Shown here: positions 22,731 through 30,281 of the stretch, piece after piece
Layout of the letters: each line of letters opens with the position of its first letter
Position numbering within the stretch: position 1 is the stretch's first letter
Assembly (NCBI GenBank): GCA_035282865.1
Contig: DATEVB010000176.1
Location: 1-30,281, forward strand
Reading direction: 5' to 3'
Length of the DNA: 30,281 bases
DNA from: UBA4744 sp035282865
GTDB taxonomy: Bacteria; Actinomycetota; Acidimicrobiia; Spongiisociales; UBA4744
Translations under genes and position numbers: made by a program
Notes under the pieces: generated by a model
What the model was told of the DNA's origin: nothing
What the model saw: only the letters and a program-made list of their open reading frames with translations
The model's database searches: none

Positions 22731-24421
22731 TTCCGTTTCTTCTCGGCCCGCCGCTCAGACTCCAGGCGCTCGAGGTCCGGATCGCTATAGTCGACGAACT
22801 GCATCGCGTCGGCAATCAGGTGATGGCCGGCCACCTCGCCAATTTGACGGTGCATCTCCTGGCACACCTGCCGGTAGCCACTATGCCCGGCCGGTTGCGT
22901 GCGGAGTTCGATGAGGTGGAAGGCTTCGCGAGCGTTCATCTGCATCGCGAACCTGACGTTGAAGGCGAACGGCACCACGTATTGGGCGACATCGATGCCC
23001 AGGGCCTTCCGTACGTTCTCGTAGAAATCGCCTGCTCGGTCCATAGTTTCCCTCCAAAGCGAAACGAGTGAGGGGTCGACCTCGGTGAGTTCCGCCGGCG
23101 TGTCGTAGCCGAGACGGGCAGACAGCGGCTGCCATTCGAGAGTCAGCATGCGATGACGTTGCAGGTCCCGGAATGCTCCGTAATCGCAGAGAACGTCGAA
23201 ACGGTAGGAGCTGCGTTCCATCCCGCGCCCGGGTTTGTGACGGCGGTTGCCACGGTCTCCGACGTAGGCGGCGATGATCTTCGCTCGTTCCTCGCCCGAC
23301 ATCCGCCCGACGATGGCGATCAGCTGATCGTCGGGGAGGTCGCTCACCGAGTACAGGGCGGCGGCCACGAGTTTTGTCTCAGCTTCCGGGTCCCAGTCGG
23401 TGAGGGTCACAAGCTCGCGCGGCTCCGGCGTTTCCCCCAATCCGGCGGCGATCTCTCGCATCTCACCCGAGATACGGGCCTGGTAGCTCGAGGCGAGCAT
23501 CCCGCGGTCGGGCAGGTCGACTCTCCGCAAGAAAGAGGGAATCATCTTTCGGAGCTCATCCAGCATCATGTCCCCGTAGGCGCGCACTTCCGCCAACGGG
23601 TGAGCCTGCATGCGGAGCAGCGCCATCTCGTACGCTTGCCCGGTCCCGTAGATTCCTACGTTGGAGAGGGTTGAGGCGGGCAGCAAACCCCGGGCCGTGT
23701 CGCACGCTTTTGCCCTGATCGTTGATTTCCACACGAAGTTGGAATCGCCTTCCTGCTTCGGGAATCGCTCGGCGAAGGACTCCGTCATGGTGGCGACGAC
23801 CTTGGAGTACGTGTCGAACAGCCAGTCCATCGTGTCGCTGTACCCGGCTGCGAGAGGCGACCCGGCGATCTCCGGGGGCACCTGATAGCGGTATCGATCA
23901 CCAAGCTTGGTGTCGTAGTAGATGTAGCGGGTGCTCTGCTCGAGGTAGGCGGCGAGACGCCCCCACTCGAGGACCTTGGTCAACACATTGGAGGCCTGTT
24001 CGACCGCCAGGTGTACACCGCCCAGTTGCGCCACCGAGTCGTCCCCGTACTCGAAGAACACGCGGTCGTACAGCTGTTCGGCACGTTTCAGATTGATCAG
24101 AGGATCGTCGCCTTCGAGCTGGGCGGCGATGGTCTCGATGCCGGTTTCGGGGTTGGCCATGAACTCATCGAGGAACAGTCGCCGCACAGATTTCGAACTG
24201 CGGCTGTACCGGGCGAACAGGGCGCCTTTCACGACCTCGGGAAGGTTGATGAGACCGAACACGGGACGGTCGACGTTCGTGAAGAATCGAGTCAGGACGG
24301 CGGTCTCGGCAGAAGTGAACGGCTCCAGGAAATGCTCCACGGCGCGGTGATTGTACAAGTCGAGGAACCCGGAGGCGGTACGCTCCCGTTTGATGAGTGT
24401 GATCTGGCTTCGAATAGTCAT
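22718..24421 (-). CDS. Double-length ThyX (flavin-dependent thymidylate synthase) homologue
   Basis: A 567-residue protein made of two ThyX-like halves; ordinary ThyX, which methylates dUMP with FAD and folate, has 220-250 residues. In the N-terminal half, EYGDDSV (124-130), WGRLAAYLEQSTRY (153-166) and KACDTARGLLP (238-248) follow the ThyX order, but the RHR triad is replaced by WGR while the SxRY part is kept. In the C-terminal half RHR is present (422-424), followed by MLTLEWQPLSAR with Thr at the conserved Ser position and a shifted SxR. NVRFAMQMNAREAFHLIELRTQ matches the C-terminal ThyX block. No ribosome-binding site is obvious at ATG 24421. Thymidylate synthesis is possible but uncertain, so I give no symbol. 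Confidence 0.85.
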   Translation of the reverse strand: MTIRSQITLIKRERTASGFLDLYNHRAVEHFLEPFTSAETAVLTRFFTNVDRPVFGLINLPEVVKGALFARYSRSSKSVRRLFLDEFMANPETGIETIAAQLEGDDPLINLKRAEQLYDRVFFEYGDDSVAQLGGVHLAVEQASNVLTKVLEWGRLAAYLEQSTRYIYYDTKLGDRYRYQVPPEIAGSPLAAGYSDTMDWLFDTYSKVVATMTESFAERFPKQEGDSNFVWKSTIRAKACDTARGLLPASTLSNVGIYGTGQAYEMALLRMQAHPLAEVRAYGDMMLDELRKMIPSFLRRVDLPDRGMLASSYQARISGEMREIAAGLGETPEPRELVTLTDWDPEAETKLVAAALYSVSDLPDDQLIAIVGRMSGEERAKIIAAYVGDRGNRRHKPGRGMERSSYRFDVLCDYGAFRDLQRHRMLTLEWQPLSARLGYDTPAELTEVDPSLVSLWRETMDRAGDFYENVRKALGIDVAQYVVPFAFNVRFAMQMNAREAFHLIELRTQPAGHSGYRQVCQEMHRQIGEVAGHHLIADAMQFVDYSDPDLERLESERRAEKKRKASW

Positions 24422-24695
24422 CGGCGTGCTGCTGATGGCGGTGGTGCTGGTAGCCGTCGTCCCGCTGTTCGTCTTGCTCGACCTCGCCGGAGGCGGGAGT
24501 GGATACGGGATGTGCCCGGACGGTCTGCAGGCATGCGATCTCCCTTACACCGCTTGGCTCGAATTGGCAGCCGGGTTGGTGCTGGTGATCTTTGGTTTGA
24601 TTGCCCTGTTGCGGCTCACCATGAAGGTGGTGCGGCGAGAAGAACGCCGCCTGCAGGCGATCGATAGGATCGGGAGCTTCAATGGGCCGGTGTGA
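24393..24695 (+). CDS. Small two-helix membrane protein of unknown function
   Basis: With the ATG at 24393 this is a 100-residue protein with two membrane segments (about 4-28 and 56-79), a short outside loop with two Cys (YGMCPDGLQACDLP) and a basic C-terminus (KVVRREERRLQAIDRIG). I do not recognise a family. The paired loop Cys could form a disulfide. This start overlaps the 5' end of the divergent ThyX-like gene by 29 bp; GTG 24426 or ATG 24435 would avoid the overlap and still leave a first helix. The 3' end overlaps the convergent EamA gene by 17 bp. Confidence 0.6.
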   Translation: MSVIWLRIVIGVLLMAVVLVAVVPLFVLLDLAGGGSGYGMCPDGLQACDLPYTAWLELAAGLVLVIFGLIALLRLTMKVVRREERRLQAIDRIGSFNGPV

Positions 24696-25560
24696 CGGCT
24701 TCGGCCGCCGGAACGGCATCCCGGTCACTGCTGCCGGCCAGCACGAGGTAGATACCAGCCAGGATTAGGGCAGCGCCCGTCCATCCCTGAGCATCGAGCC
24801 GTTCGGCCAGCAGCCAGGCAGCGAAGGCGGCGGCGAAAGCGGGTTCGAGGGCAAGGATGATGGCGGTCCGGGATGGCCCTATCACCGTTTGCGACCACAC
24901 CTGGAGCAAGAAGGCGCCGCCGCTCACCACCAACCCCGTTACGAGCAAAGCCGGCATCACCTCTGCGCCCGGCCGCGGGAAGCCCTCGGTGAGCGCCGAT
25001 CCAGCCAGGGCAAACAAGGCGGTGACGAGCAGCTGGATGGCAGTGAAGGGGATGACCGGGTGGCGGAAGGCTACCCGGGACAACACCACGATATGTCCGG
25101 CAAACGCCAGCGCGCAGCCGACGGTGAGCACGTCGCCGATCGCGAAACTGACTCCTTCTCCCATGGTCAGCAAGATGAGTCCTCCGAACGAAACGATGGT
25201 GCCCCCGATAGTGACCAGCCCTACCCCGTGGCGGGCGACGGCTGCCGCCAGCAGGGGAGTGAAGACCACGTAGAGGCCGGTGATCAGTCCTGAGTTTGAG
25301 GCGCTGGTTTCTGCGAGCCCGGCCGTCTGGAGGGCATAGCCGGCAAAGAGCAACACGCCGGCCGCCACTCCGTCTCGCCAGATCGATCGTCCGCGTGGAA
25401 TGGCGAGGAGCAGGAGGGCGGCCGCTCCGATCAGGAAACGCCAGCCGACGAATGCCAGCGGGGGGAGGACTTCAACCGCCTCCTTGACCACGACGAAGGT
25501 TGAGCCGAAGAGCAACGCGGCGAGGGCCAGCGCGGCGAAAGCGACCGGGGGACGACGCAT
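24679..25560 (-). CDS. EamA/DMT-family transporter
   Basis: A 293-residue membrane protein with about ten hydrophobic helices in two EamA repeats, the fold of drug/metabolite exporters such as RhaT and YdcZ relatives. The first repeat has LLFGSTFVVVKEAVEVLPPLAF and FVGWRFLIGAAALLL; the second has GPSRTAIILALEPAFAAAFAAWLLAERL, the typical EamA ending. I set the start at ATG 25560, next to the first helix; the frame is open far upstream but that part lies inside the thioesterase gene. The start is 8 bp after the thioesterase stop, so the two are probably co-transcribed. The substrate is unknown. Confidence 0.9.
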   Translation of the reverse strand: MRRPPVAFAALALAALLFGSTFVVVKEAVEVLPPLAFVGWRFLIGAAALLLLAIPRGRSIWRDGVAAGVLLFAGYALQTAGLAETSASNSGLITGLYVVFTPLLAAAVARHGVGLVTIGGTIVSFGGLILLTMGEGVSFAIGDVLTVGCALAFAGHIVVLSRVAFRHPVIPFTAIQLLVTALFALAGSALTEGFPRPGAEVMPALLVTGLVVSGGAFLLQVWSQTVIGPSRTAIILALEPAFAAAFAAWLLAERLDAQGWTGAALILAGIYLVLAGSSDRDAVPAAEAVTPAH

Positions 25561-25568
25561 CGATTGAC

Positions 25569-26039
25569 CTACCCGTCCGGAACATGCCCGGCCAGCACGT
25601 CGCCGACCTGAGCCGTGGCCACGTAGAGGCCGCGGGCTGAAACGACGGTCCGGTCGCCGGCGAGGAGTTCGCCGGAGACGCGCAGGCGACGGCCGGACGC
25701 GTCGTCGACCCGTCCGCGTGCGCAATAAGGCCGGCCGACGGTGAGTGGCGATCGATACCGTAGGTCGAGGGTTGCCGTGACCGACATGAAACCGAGGTTG
25801 AGGATGGTGGCCCAGGCGAGGATCTCGTCGAGGGCGGTAGCGGCGACCCCGCCGTGCAGCGATCCGACAAAGCCGCGATAGTCGGGACGGGGTGTGAACC
25901 ACGCTTCGACGGTGCCGTCGGTCAAAGAGAATTGGTCCAAATGGAGTCCGATCGGGTTGTCCCTGCCGCAGGCGAAGCACCCGTCGTCGTAATGCCTCCG
26001 TACTCGATCGATCAGATCCGCGGTGTCGTCAGGGAGCAA
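25569..26039 (-). CDS. PaaI-type hotdog-fold thioesterase
   Basis: A 156-residue single hotdog-domain protein. The N-terminal GCFACGRDNPIGLHL is the Cys-containing block common in this thioesterase subgroup, and HGGVAATALDEILAWA contains the central helix with His-Gly-Gly and the Asp/Glu expected to activate water in PaaI-type acyl-CoA thioesterases. DLRYRSPLTVGRPYCARGRV forms the later strands. It overlaps the end of the xpt gene by 11 bp and precedes the EamA exporter, so the three genes form an operon. The acyl substrate cannot be deduced. Confidence 0.87.
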   Translation of the reverse strand: MLPDDTADLIDRVRRHYDDGCFACGRDNPIGLHLDQFSLTDGTVEAWFTPRPDYRGFVGSLHGGVAATALDEILAWATILNLGFMSVTATLDLRYRSPLTVGRPYCARGRVDDASGRRLRVSGELLAGDRTVVSARGLYVATAQVGDVLAGHVPDG

Positions 26040-26601
26040 GCCGGACCTCGCCGTTCTCGAGCGATTCCACCCGGACCAGGGACCAGACCGGCCAACCGTG
26101 CGTTTCGAGGCGCGCCCGGCCTCCTGTATAGGTCTTCTCGATCACGAACGCGGCGCCCAACACGGTGCACCCTGCTTCTTCGGCTATTTCGCCCAGCGCC
26201 TCGGCGGTTCTTCCGCCGGCCAGGAAGTCGTCGACGATGGCCACTAGCAGCCCGGGTGGTAGTACGTGACGGGCGACCTCGACGCGGTACTCGGTGCCTT
26301 TGGTGGGGGAGTTGACCTCACGGGAGAAGGTGTAACGACCGCCCGGACCGAGGTACTTCTTGGCGTACACGATGGGGACGTTGATCTCGATCCCGGCCGC
26401 TAATGCCGGAGGGATCCCGCTTGCCTCGGCCGTGAGCAACAGATCCGGAGCCAACGGGCCCAGCAGGGCTGCGATCTGGTGGCCCACGTTCGTCATCAGC
26501 GACGGCTCAACCCGGTGATTGAGGAAGCGGTCCACCTTCAGGATGGGGCCCTCGACCGTTGCCATGGAAGCGATAGCGGTGCGGAGATCCACGGGATGCA
26601 T
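26029..26601 (-). CDS. xpt: Xanthine phosphoribosyltransferase
   Basis: Converts xanthine and PRPP to XMP in purine salvage. The protein is close in layout to Bacillus Xpt: ILKVDRFLNHRVEPSLM near the N-terminus, LLLTAEASGIPPALAAG, VPIVYAKK, the PRPP-binding VAIVDDFLAGGRT and VIEKTYTGGRARLE. I use ATG 26601, which gives 190 residues and the same distance to LKVD as in Bacillus Xpt; an upstream ATG at 26628 would add 9 residues. No clear ribosome-binding site is seen at either, and no purine riboswitch is visible in the short region to nth. It is first in an operon with a thioesterase and an exporter. Confidence 0.9.
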   Translation of the reverse strand: MHPVDLRTAIASMATVEGPILKVDRFLNHRVEPSLMTNVGHQIAALLGPLAPDLLLTAEASGIPPALAAGIEINVPIVYAKKYLGPGGRYTFSREVNSPTKGTEYRVEVARHVLPPGLLVAIVDDFLAGGRTAEALGEIAEEAGCTVLGAAFVIEKTYTGGRARLETHGWPVWSLVRVESLENGEVRLAP

Positions 26602-26679
26602 CGTACCCGGCGCTTCCGTCCGGTCCATTTCCGATCCCGGCAGGTCGGTCGGAGCCGTTGCGCACTACCATCGCTCGTC
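26602..26679. promoter_or_regulatory. Divergent xpt/nth region with possible leaderless nth promoter
   Basis: TACCAT (26666-26671) ends 8 bases before the GTG start of nth, which has no ribosome-binding site, so the nth mRNA may be leaderless. I see no convincing -35 and no purine aptamer for xpt in these 78 bp. Confidence 0.3.
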
Positions 26680-27366
26680 GTGACCCGATCTCGAATTCGC
26701 GCCAATGGGACCCGGCCGACCCCGGCGGAACGGGGGCAGGCCCGCCGGATTCTGAACCGTCTTCGGGATCGGTATCCGTCAATCTCCACTGCCCTCGAAT
26801 ATCGCGATCCCTGGCAGCTCCTGGTGGCGACCGTCATCTCTGCTCAGACGACGGACGAGAACGTCAACCGGGCCACCCCCGGTTTGTTCTCCCGGTATCC
26901 GAACCCGGCCGCCCTCGCCCAGGCGGACCCGGCGGATGTTGAGAAGATCATCTTCTCGACCGGTTTCTACCGCCAGAAGACGAAGTCGATCATCGAGCTG
27001 TCGCGCGACCTGGTGGTGCGATTCGACGGAGTTGTTCCCGACACCATCGGAGAGTTGATGGAATTGCGGGGGGTGGGCCGTAAGACGGCCAGCGTGGTCC
27101 TGGCCGAAGCCTTCGGTCAACGTGCCATTGCGGTGGACACGCACGTGCGTCGACTTTCCAACCGGTTGGGGCTGTCCGATAGCAAGGATCCCGACGACAT
27201 CGAGACCGACCTCAAGTCTCTTTTCCCGCCCGCAGGATGGGGAGGCCTCTCGATGCGCCTCATCCAGTACGGACGGGACGTGTGCGTTGCTCGCACCCCT
27301 CGGTGTCACGCCTGCGACCTGATCGACCTCTGCCCGTTCCCGGACAAAACGGCACCCGTGCGGTGA
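26680..27366 (+). CDS. nth: Endonuclease III
   Basis: A base-excision repair DNA glycosylase/AP lyase for oxidised pyrimidines. From GTG 26680 the product has 228 residues. It contains the helix-hairpin-helix ELRGVGRKTASVV with catalytic Lys135, the catalytic Asp153 in AVDTHVRRLSNRLG, and the C-terminal [4Fe-4S] ligands Cys202, Cys209, Cys212 and Cys218 in the standard C-x6-C-x2-C-x5-C spacing. The frame is open further upstream over the xpt start, but family length and the position of STALEYRDPWQLLVATVISAQTTD support the GTG. Confidence 0.95.
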   Translation: MTRSRIRANGTRPTPAERGQARRILNRLRDRYPSISTALEYRDPWQLLVATVISAQTTDENVNRATPGLFSRYPNPAALAQADPADVEKIIFSTGFYRQKTKSIIELSRDLVVRFDGVVPDTIGELMELRGVGRKTASVVLAEAFGQRAIAVDTHVRRLSNRLGLSDSKDPDDIETDLKSLFPPAGWGGLSMRLIQYGRDVCVARTPRCHACDLIDLCPFPDKTAPVR

Positions 27367-27375
27367 TCAACGGCA

Positions 27376-28698
27376 ATGCGGGGTAAATCGGTCTTGGCCG
27401 CAACGCCGTACGACCGCCAGATCCTTCGCCTGGCCGTCCCGGCGCTGGGGGCGCTGGCGGCCGACCCGCTCGTCACCCTGGTCGACACTGCGTTTGTGGG
27501 CAGGCTGGGAGCTACGGAGCTAGGGGCGTTGGGTATCAACGCGGCAGTGTTCTCCCTTTCGTTCGCCCTCTTCAATTTCCTTGCCTACGGCACGACGCCG
27601 CTGGTGGCAGCGGCATGGGGCAAGGGGGACCGGGAGGCGGCCGGTCGCGTGGTGCTGCAAGCGATGGGACTGGCCCTCGTCATCGGCATGATGGCGGTAG
27701 CCATCCTCGAGACCATGTGGCTGCCGCTCTTGAGGGCCATGCAAGCCGGTCCCGATCTTTTGCAGCCGGCCGGCGAGTATCTGCGGATCCGGGCGCTGGC
27801 CGCCCCCGCCGTGCTGCTGGTGACCGTCGGTCATGGCGCCTACCGCGGCATGCAGGACACGCGGACTCCCTTGTTGGTGACGGTCGGCTTCAATGTGGTG
27901 AACCTGGTGGGCGATCCTCTGCTGATTTTCGTGGCCGGATGGGGGCTGCGCGGTGCCGCCATAGCCACGGTCTTGGCCCAGTGGACCGGGGCCATCTGGT
28001 TTCTCGTCCTGTTCAACAAGCGACGGCGCGAGCAGGGTATCGAGGTGCGGGTTCCCAAGCTGTCTGAGCTGCGCCCGTTGGCGACCGCCGGCACAGAACT
28101 CATTGCCCGCACGGCGGGGCTGCTGGCCGTGTTCACGGCGGCCACCGCGGTTGCCGCCCGCATCGGCACGGCCACGGTGGCCGCCCATCAGGTTGCGGCC
28201 CAGATATGGCTCTTCCTCTCTCTGCTACTCGATTCGCTGGCCATCGCCGGACAGGCTCTGGTCGGCCGCTACCTGGGTTCCGGTGAAGTCGATCATGCCC
28301 GCGCCGCCTCGGATCGGATGCTGCAGTGGGGGTTGGCTTTTGGAGCGATCCTGGGGGTGATTTTCTGGGTCCTTGGGCCAGCCCTGCCGAGGCTCTTCAC
28401 CGAAGATGCTGAGATCGTTGCGCTGGTGGCCGGGGTGATGCCGTTTGTCGCCGTGCTGCAGCCGATCGGCGCGCTGGTCTTCGTGTGGGATGGGATCTTC
28501 ATGGGGGCTCGTGAGTTCCGGTTCTTGATGGTGTCCACGCTGGCGGCGGCGTCGGTGGCTGGGTCGGTGTTGATCCTGGCGGTAAAGGCCGGATGGGGTC
28601 TTACCGGTGTTTGGTGGGGCATCACGGCCCTCATCCTCGGCCGCCTTGGTTTGCTGGCCCTTCGCTACAGAACGGTGTTTGCGCCGGCGAGGACTTGA
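27376..28698 (+). CDS. MATE-family efflux transporter (DinF-like)
   Basis: A 440-residue protein with about twelve hydrophobic helices and the multidrug and toxin extrusion layout: an N-terminal RQILRLAVPALGALAADPLVTLVDTAFVGRLG with the early Pro and Asp typical of DinF-type MATE proteins, GTTPLVAAAWGKGD, RGMQDTRTPL in the first half and KRLF-like AALPRLFTED and WDGIFMGAREF in the second. It probably exports cationic or amphipathic compounds driven by H+ or Na+. It starts 9 bp after nth with no strong ribosome-binding site and may be co-transcribed. The 3' end overlaps the convergent MFS gene by 34 bp. Confidence 0.9.
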   Translation: MRGKSVLAATPYDRQILRLAVPALGALAADPLVTLVDTAFVGRLGATELGALGINAAVFSLSFALFNFLAYGTTPLVAAAWGKGDREAAGRVVLQAMGLALVIGMMAVAILETMWLPLLRAMQAGPDLLQPAGEYLRIRALAAPAVLLVTVGHGAYRGMQDTRTPLLVTVGFNVVNLVGDPLLIFVAGWGLRGAAIATVLAQWTGAIWFLVLFNKRRREQGIEVRVPKLSELRPLATAGTELIARTAGLLAVFTAATAVAARIGTATVAAHQVAAQIWLFLSLLLDSLAIAGQALVGRYLGSGEVDHARAASDRMLQWGLAFGAILGVIFWVLGPALPRLFTEDAEIVALVAGVMPFVAVLQPIGALVFVWDGIFMGAREFRFLMVSTLAAASVAGSVLILAVKAGWGLTGVWWGITALILGRLGLLALRYRTVFAPART

Positions 28699-29933
28699 CC
28701 GCGGGTCTCCGGCAGCAACAGGATCAAGAGAGTCGACAGGAGCATGCCGGCACCCAGGTAGGAGACGGTCAAGGTGAGCCCTATCTCATCGATGGCCAAG
28801 CGCCCGATGGCCAACCCGCTGATCGATCCAAGCACGCCGATGGTGTTCAGCCACACCACCGCCGTCGCCCGGATCGAAGTCGGGAACAGCTCGTTGCGAT
28901 GAGCACCAAGCGCAGGCACAGCAGCAAACGATCCCAGGCTGGAGATGGCGACTGCGACGACGATGAGCGGCTGGCTGTCCAGCCAGTACAGGCCGAGCCC
29001 GCCGGCGAGCGACAGAGTGAAGCCGAGCATGGCGGTCGGTCGGCGGCCCCAGGTATCGGCCAGGCGACCACCGAGGAGAAACCCGATGCCTCCGGCGGTT
29101 CCACCGATCAGCATCACGGCAACAGCCCGGGTGGTTTCGATGTCGAGTTCGTTGACCAGTCGCTCGAGCGCGAACGTCAGACTGACCGCCGAGAAGGCGG
29201 CGGCCAGCAACGAGATGAGGGCGAACACCCAGAAATTGATGAAATGGTTGCCACCCAATGCCGAGAAGAGATTCGCCTTTCGGGTCGGGTCACGAAAGGC
29301 CCGGCTTTCGTTGAGCTTTGAGTAGAGGAGCGGGAGGAAGACGACTCCGATGGCGCTGGCGGCGAACAGAGATCGCCAGGCCTCGGGTTCGGTCTCGGCG
29401 ACGGGCAGAGCAAACAGGGCGGTGCCGGCCCCGAAACTCGCCGCGCCGCCGTAGATGGCAATGCCGTAGGCGCGAATGGTCGGCGCCAGCTCTTCTGCGA
29501 GGTACACGAGGGCGAGGACGCCGACGGCGGTGGCCGTCATCCTGACGATTCCCTGGAGGGCGGTATAGACGGTGGGGTTGGGCACGAAGGCCGTAGCTGC
29601 GTTGGCCAGGATCAGGATCGTGAAAGCACTCAGAAATGGTGCCCGCCTTCCGTGCCGGTCACCGTAGAACGAGAACGCCAGCGCCAGCACGGAACCAAAC
29701 CTGGTGACGGCCAGGATCTGGCTCATCTCTCCCGTCGTGACGCCGAGCGATAGACGGGCAAACGGCAGAGTGTTTGTTGCTTGCGCTTGGGCAAATCCCT
29801 GTAGGTAGGCCGCCACCGACATGAGCAGCACGATCCTCCGGTCGCGGGGGGCGAATCGATCGGGGGGTCGCAAGAAGGCGGGAAGGAGCGTCACCGCCGG
29901 GCCTGCCCGGAGAAGAATGGGACCGGTTGCCAA
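28665..29933 (-). CDS. MFS transporter, sugar-porter-like
   Basis: A 422-residue major facilitator protein with about twelve helices. The loop 2-3 signature is FYGDRHGRRAPF, and the matching loop 8-9 signature is GGRLADTWGRRPTA; the protein ends with the PETRG motif known from sugar-porter and related metabolite carriers. The frame opens at a TTG (29933); the first helix starts near residue 34, so an internal GTG at codon 14 is possible. No ribosome-binding site decides between them. The substrate cannot be read from the sequence. Its C-terminal coding region overlaps the MATE gene. Confidence 0.88.
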   Translation of the reverse strand: MATGPILLRAGPAVTLLPAFLRPPDRFAPRDRRIVLLMSVAAYLQGFAQAQATNTLPFARLSLGVTTGEMSQILAVTRFGSVLALAFSFYGDRHGRRAPFLSAFTILILANAATAFVPNPTVYTALQGIVRMTATAVGVLALVYLAEELAPTIRAYGIAIYGGAASFGAGTALFALPVAETEPEAWRSLFAASAIGVVFLPLLYSKLNESRAFRDPTRKANLFSALGGNHFINFWVFALISLLAAAFSAVSLTFALERLVNELDIETTRAVAVMLIGGTAGGIGFLLGGRLADTWGRRPTAMLGFTLSLAGGLGLYWLDSQPLIVVAVAISSLGSFAAVPALGAHRNELFPTSIRATAVVWLNTIGVLGSISGLAIGRLAIDEIGLTLTVSYLGAGMLLSTLLILLLPETRGQVLAGANTVL

Positions 29934-29988
29934 ACCCGATGCTCTCCGGCAGGGGAGTCGTTCGGGGTGGCTGTCATGGACGATGAGG

Positions 29989-30035
29989 TTAGCTGGCCCG
30001 ACCGACCGGCTCAGCTTCGCTTAGCTTGCCCGACC
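29989..30035. repeat. 15-bp direct repeat in the MFS/ccdA divergent region
   Basis: TTAGCTGGCCCGACC (29989-30003) and TTAGCTTGCCCGACC (30021-30035) agree at 14 of 15 positions and are 32 bp apart, about three helical turns. They lie between the divergent MFS and CcdA genes and just upstream of the ccdA start. A regulator-binding site is a reasonable guess; a chance duplication is possible. Confidence 0.45.
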
Positions 30036-30069
30036 TGGGAACATGTGCTCCACTCACCTGGATGGAGCG

Positions 30070-30281
30070 ATGGCGGACGTTGGCATCGGCGCAGCCTTCT
30101 TGTTCGGGATCATCTCGTTTGTTTCGCCGTGCGTCCTGCCCTTGCTGCCCGGCTATCTCAGCCTGATGTCCGGTTACTCGGTCGGGGATCTGGAAGCCGG
30201 TACGGCTTCTACCGCCCGGATGGCCAAGGTCACCACTCTCTTCGTGCTCGGTTTCACGGTCGTTTTCGTGCTGTTGGGGGC
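30070..30281 (+). CDS. ccdA: CcdA/DsbD-type thiol-disulfide transporter, 3' truncated by window edge
   Basis: The first 70 residues of a polytopic membrane protein of the CcdA family, which carries reducing equivalents across the membrane for cytochrome c maturation and extracytoplasmic thiol reduction. The diagnostic SFVSPCVLPLLPGYLS motif with the first redox Cys is at about residues 16-31, followed by a charged loop and the start of helix 2 (TTLFVLGFTVVFVLLG). I use ATG 30070; an in-frame ATG at 30043 would add 9 residues. The second redox Cys lies beyond the window. Confidence 0.9.
   Translation, partial: MADVGIGAAFLFGIISFVSPCVLPLLPGYLSLMSGYSVGDLEAGTASTARMAKVTTLFVLGFTVVFVLLG

Noticed and set aside
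25561..25980. Upstream extension of the EamA frame
   Set aside because: It lies inside the thioesterase gene on the same strand and is Arg/Pro-rich without helices; the first EamA helix begins just after ATG 25560.

Overview
The window is about 30 kb of GC-rich chromosomal DNA that reads as a core-genome segment of an actinobacterium. Lines of evidence are: a division and cell-wall cluster that runs ftsW-murG-murC-murB-ftsQ-ftsZ-pgeF-yggS-sepF-yggT-divIVA and contains no ftsA; a DivIVA of the polar-growth type; a translational-type T-box leader on ileS; group III phosphofructokinases; a paired set of ArsA-like ATPases resembling mycobacterial Rv3679/Rv3680; and frequent GTG and TTG starts. 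The class Acidimicrobiia is my best guess from gene content, but this is an inference. I see no phage, transposase, CRISPR array, rRNA or tRNA.

Layout. (1) 2-8835, plus strand: lipid II synthesis and the divisome, mostly joined by 4-bp ATGA or TTGA overlaps, so probably one long operon with an internal promoter in front of ftsZ. SepF would replace FtsA as the membrane tether of FtsZ. (2) 8832-12359, minus strand: a class 2 (eukaryote-like) isoleucyl-tRNA synthetase preceded by a 300-nt leader with a recognisable T-box, a very short Stem I and an Ile AUC specifier. (3) 12360-14444, plus strand: DUF167 protein, DksA/TraR-type zinc-finger protein, signal peptidase II and a RluD-type pseudouridine synthase, all overlapping. 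(4) 14478-16677, minus strand: two tandem phosphofructokinases, one with ATP-type and one with pyrophosphate-type signatures. (5) 16890-20399, plus strand: the replicative DNA polymerase DnaE1 with an intact-looking PHP domain.

(6) 20477-22380, minus strand: two overlapping ArsA/MinD-like ATPase genes with complementary departures from the P-loop consensus. (7) 22453-24695: a small acidic protein, a double-length ThyX homologue on the minus strand and a small membrane protein that may overlap the 5' end of the ThyX gene. (8) 24679-26601, minus strand: EamA exporter, PaaI-type thioesterase and xanthine phosphoribosyltransferase. (9) 26680-30281: endonuclease III, a MATE transporter, a convergent MFS transporter and the 5' part of a CcdA-type thiol-disulfide transporter.

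Most genes are ordinary housekeeping genes. The points most worth following are the ileS T-box with an unusual acceptor-pairing base, the double ThyX protein whose two halves each keep a different part of the active-site signature, the ArsA pair, the two-donor PFK operon, and several small repeats in promoter regions (ftsQ-ftsZ, ileS/DUF167, MFS/ccdA).
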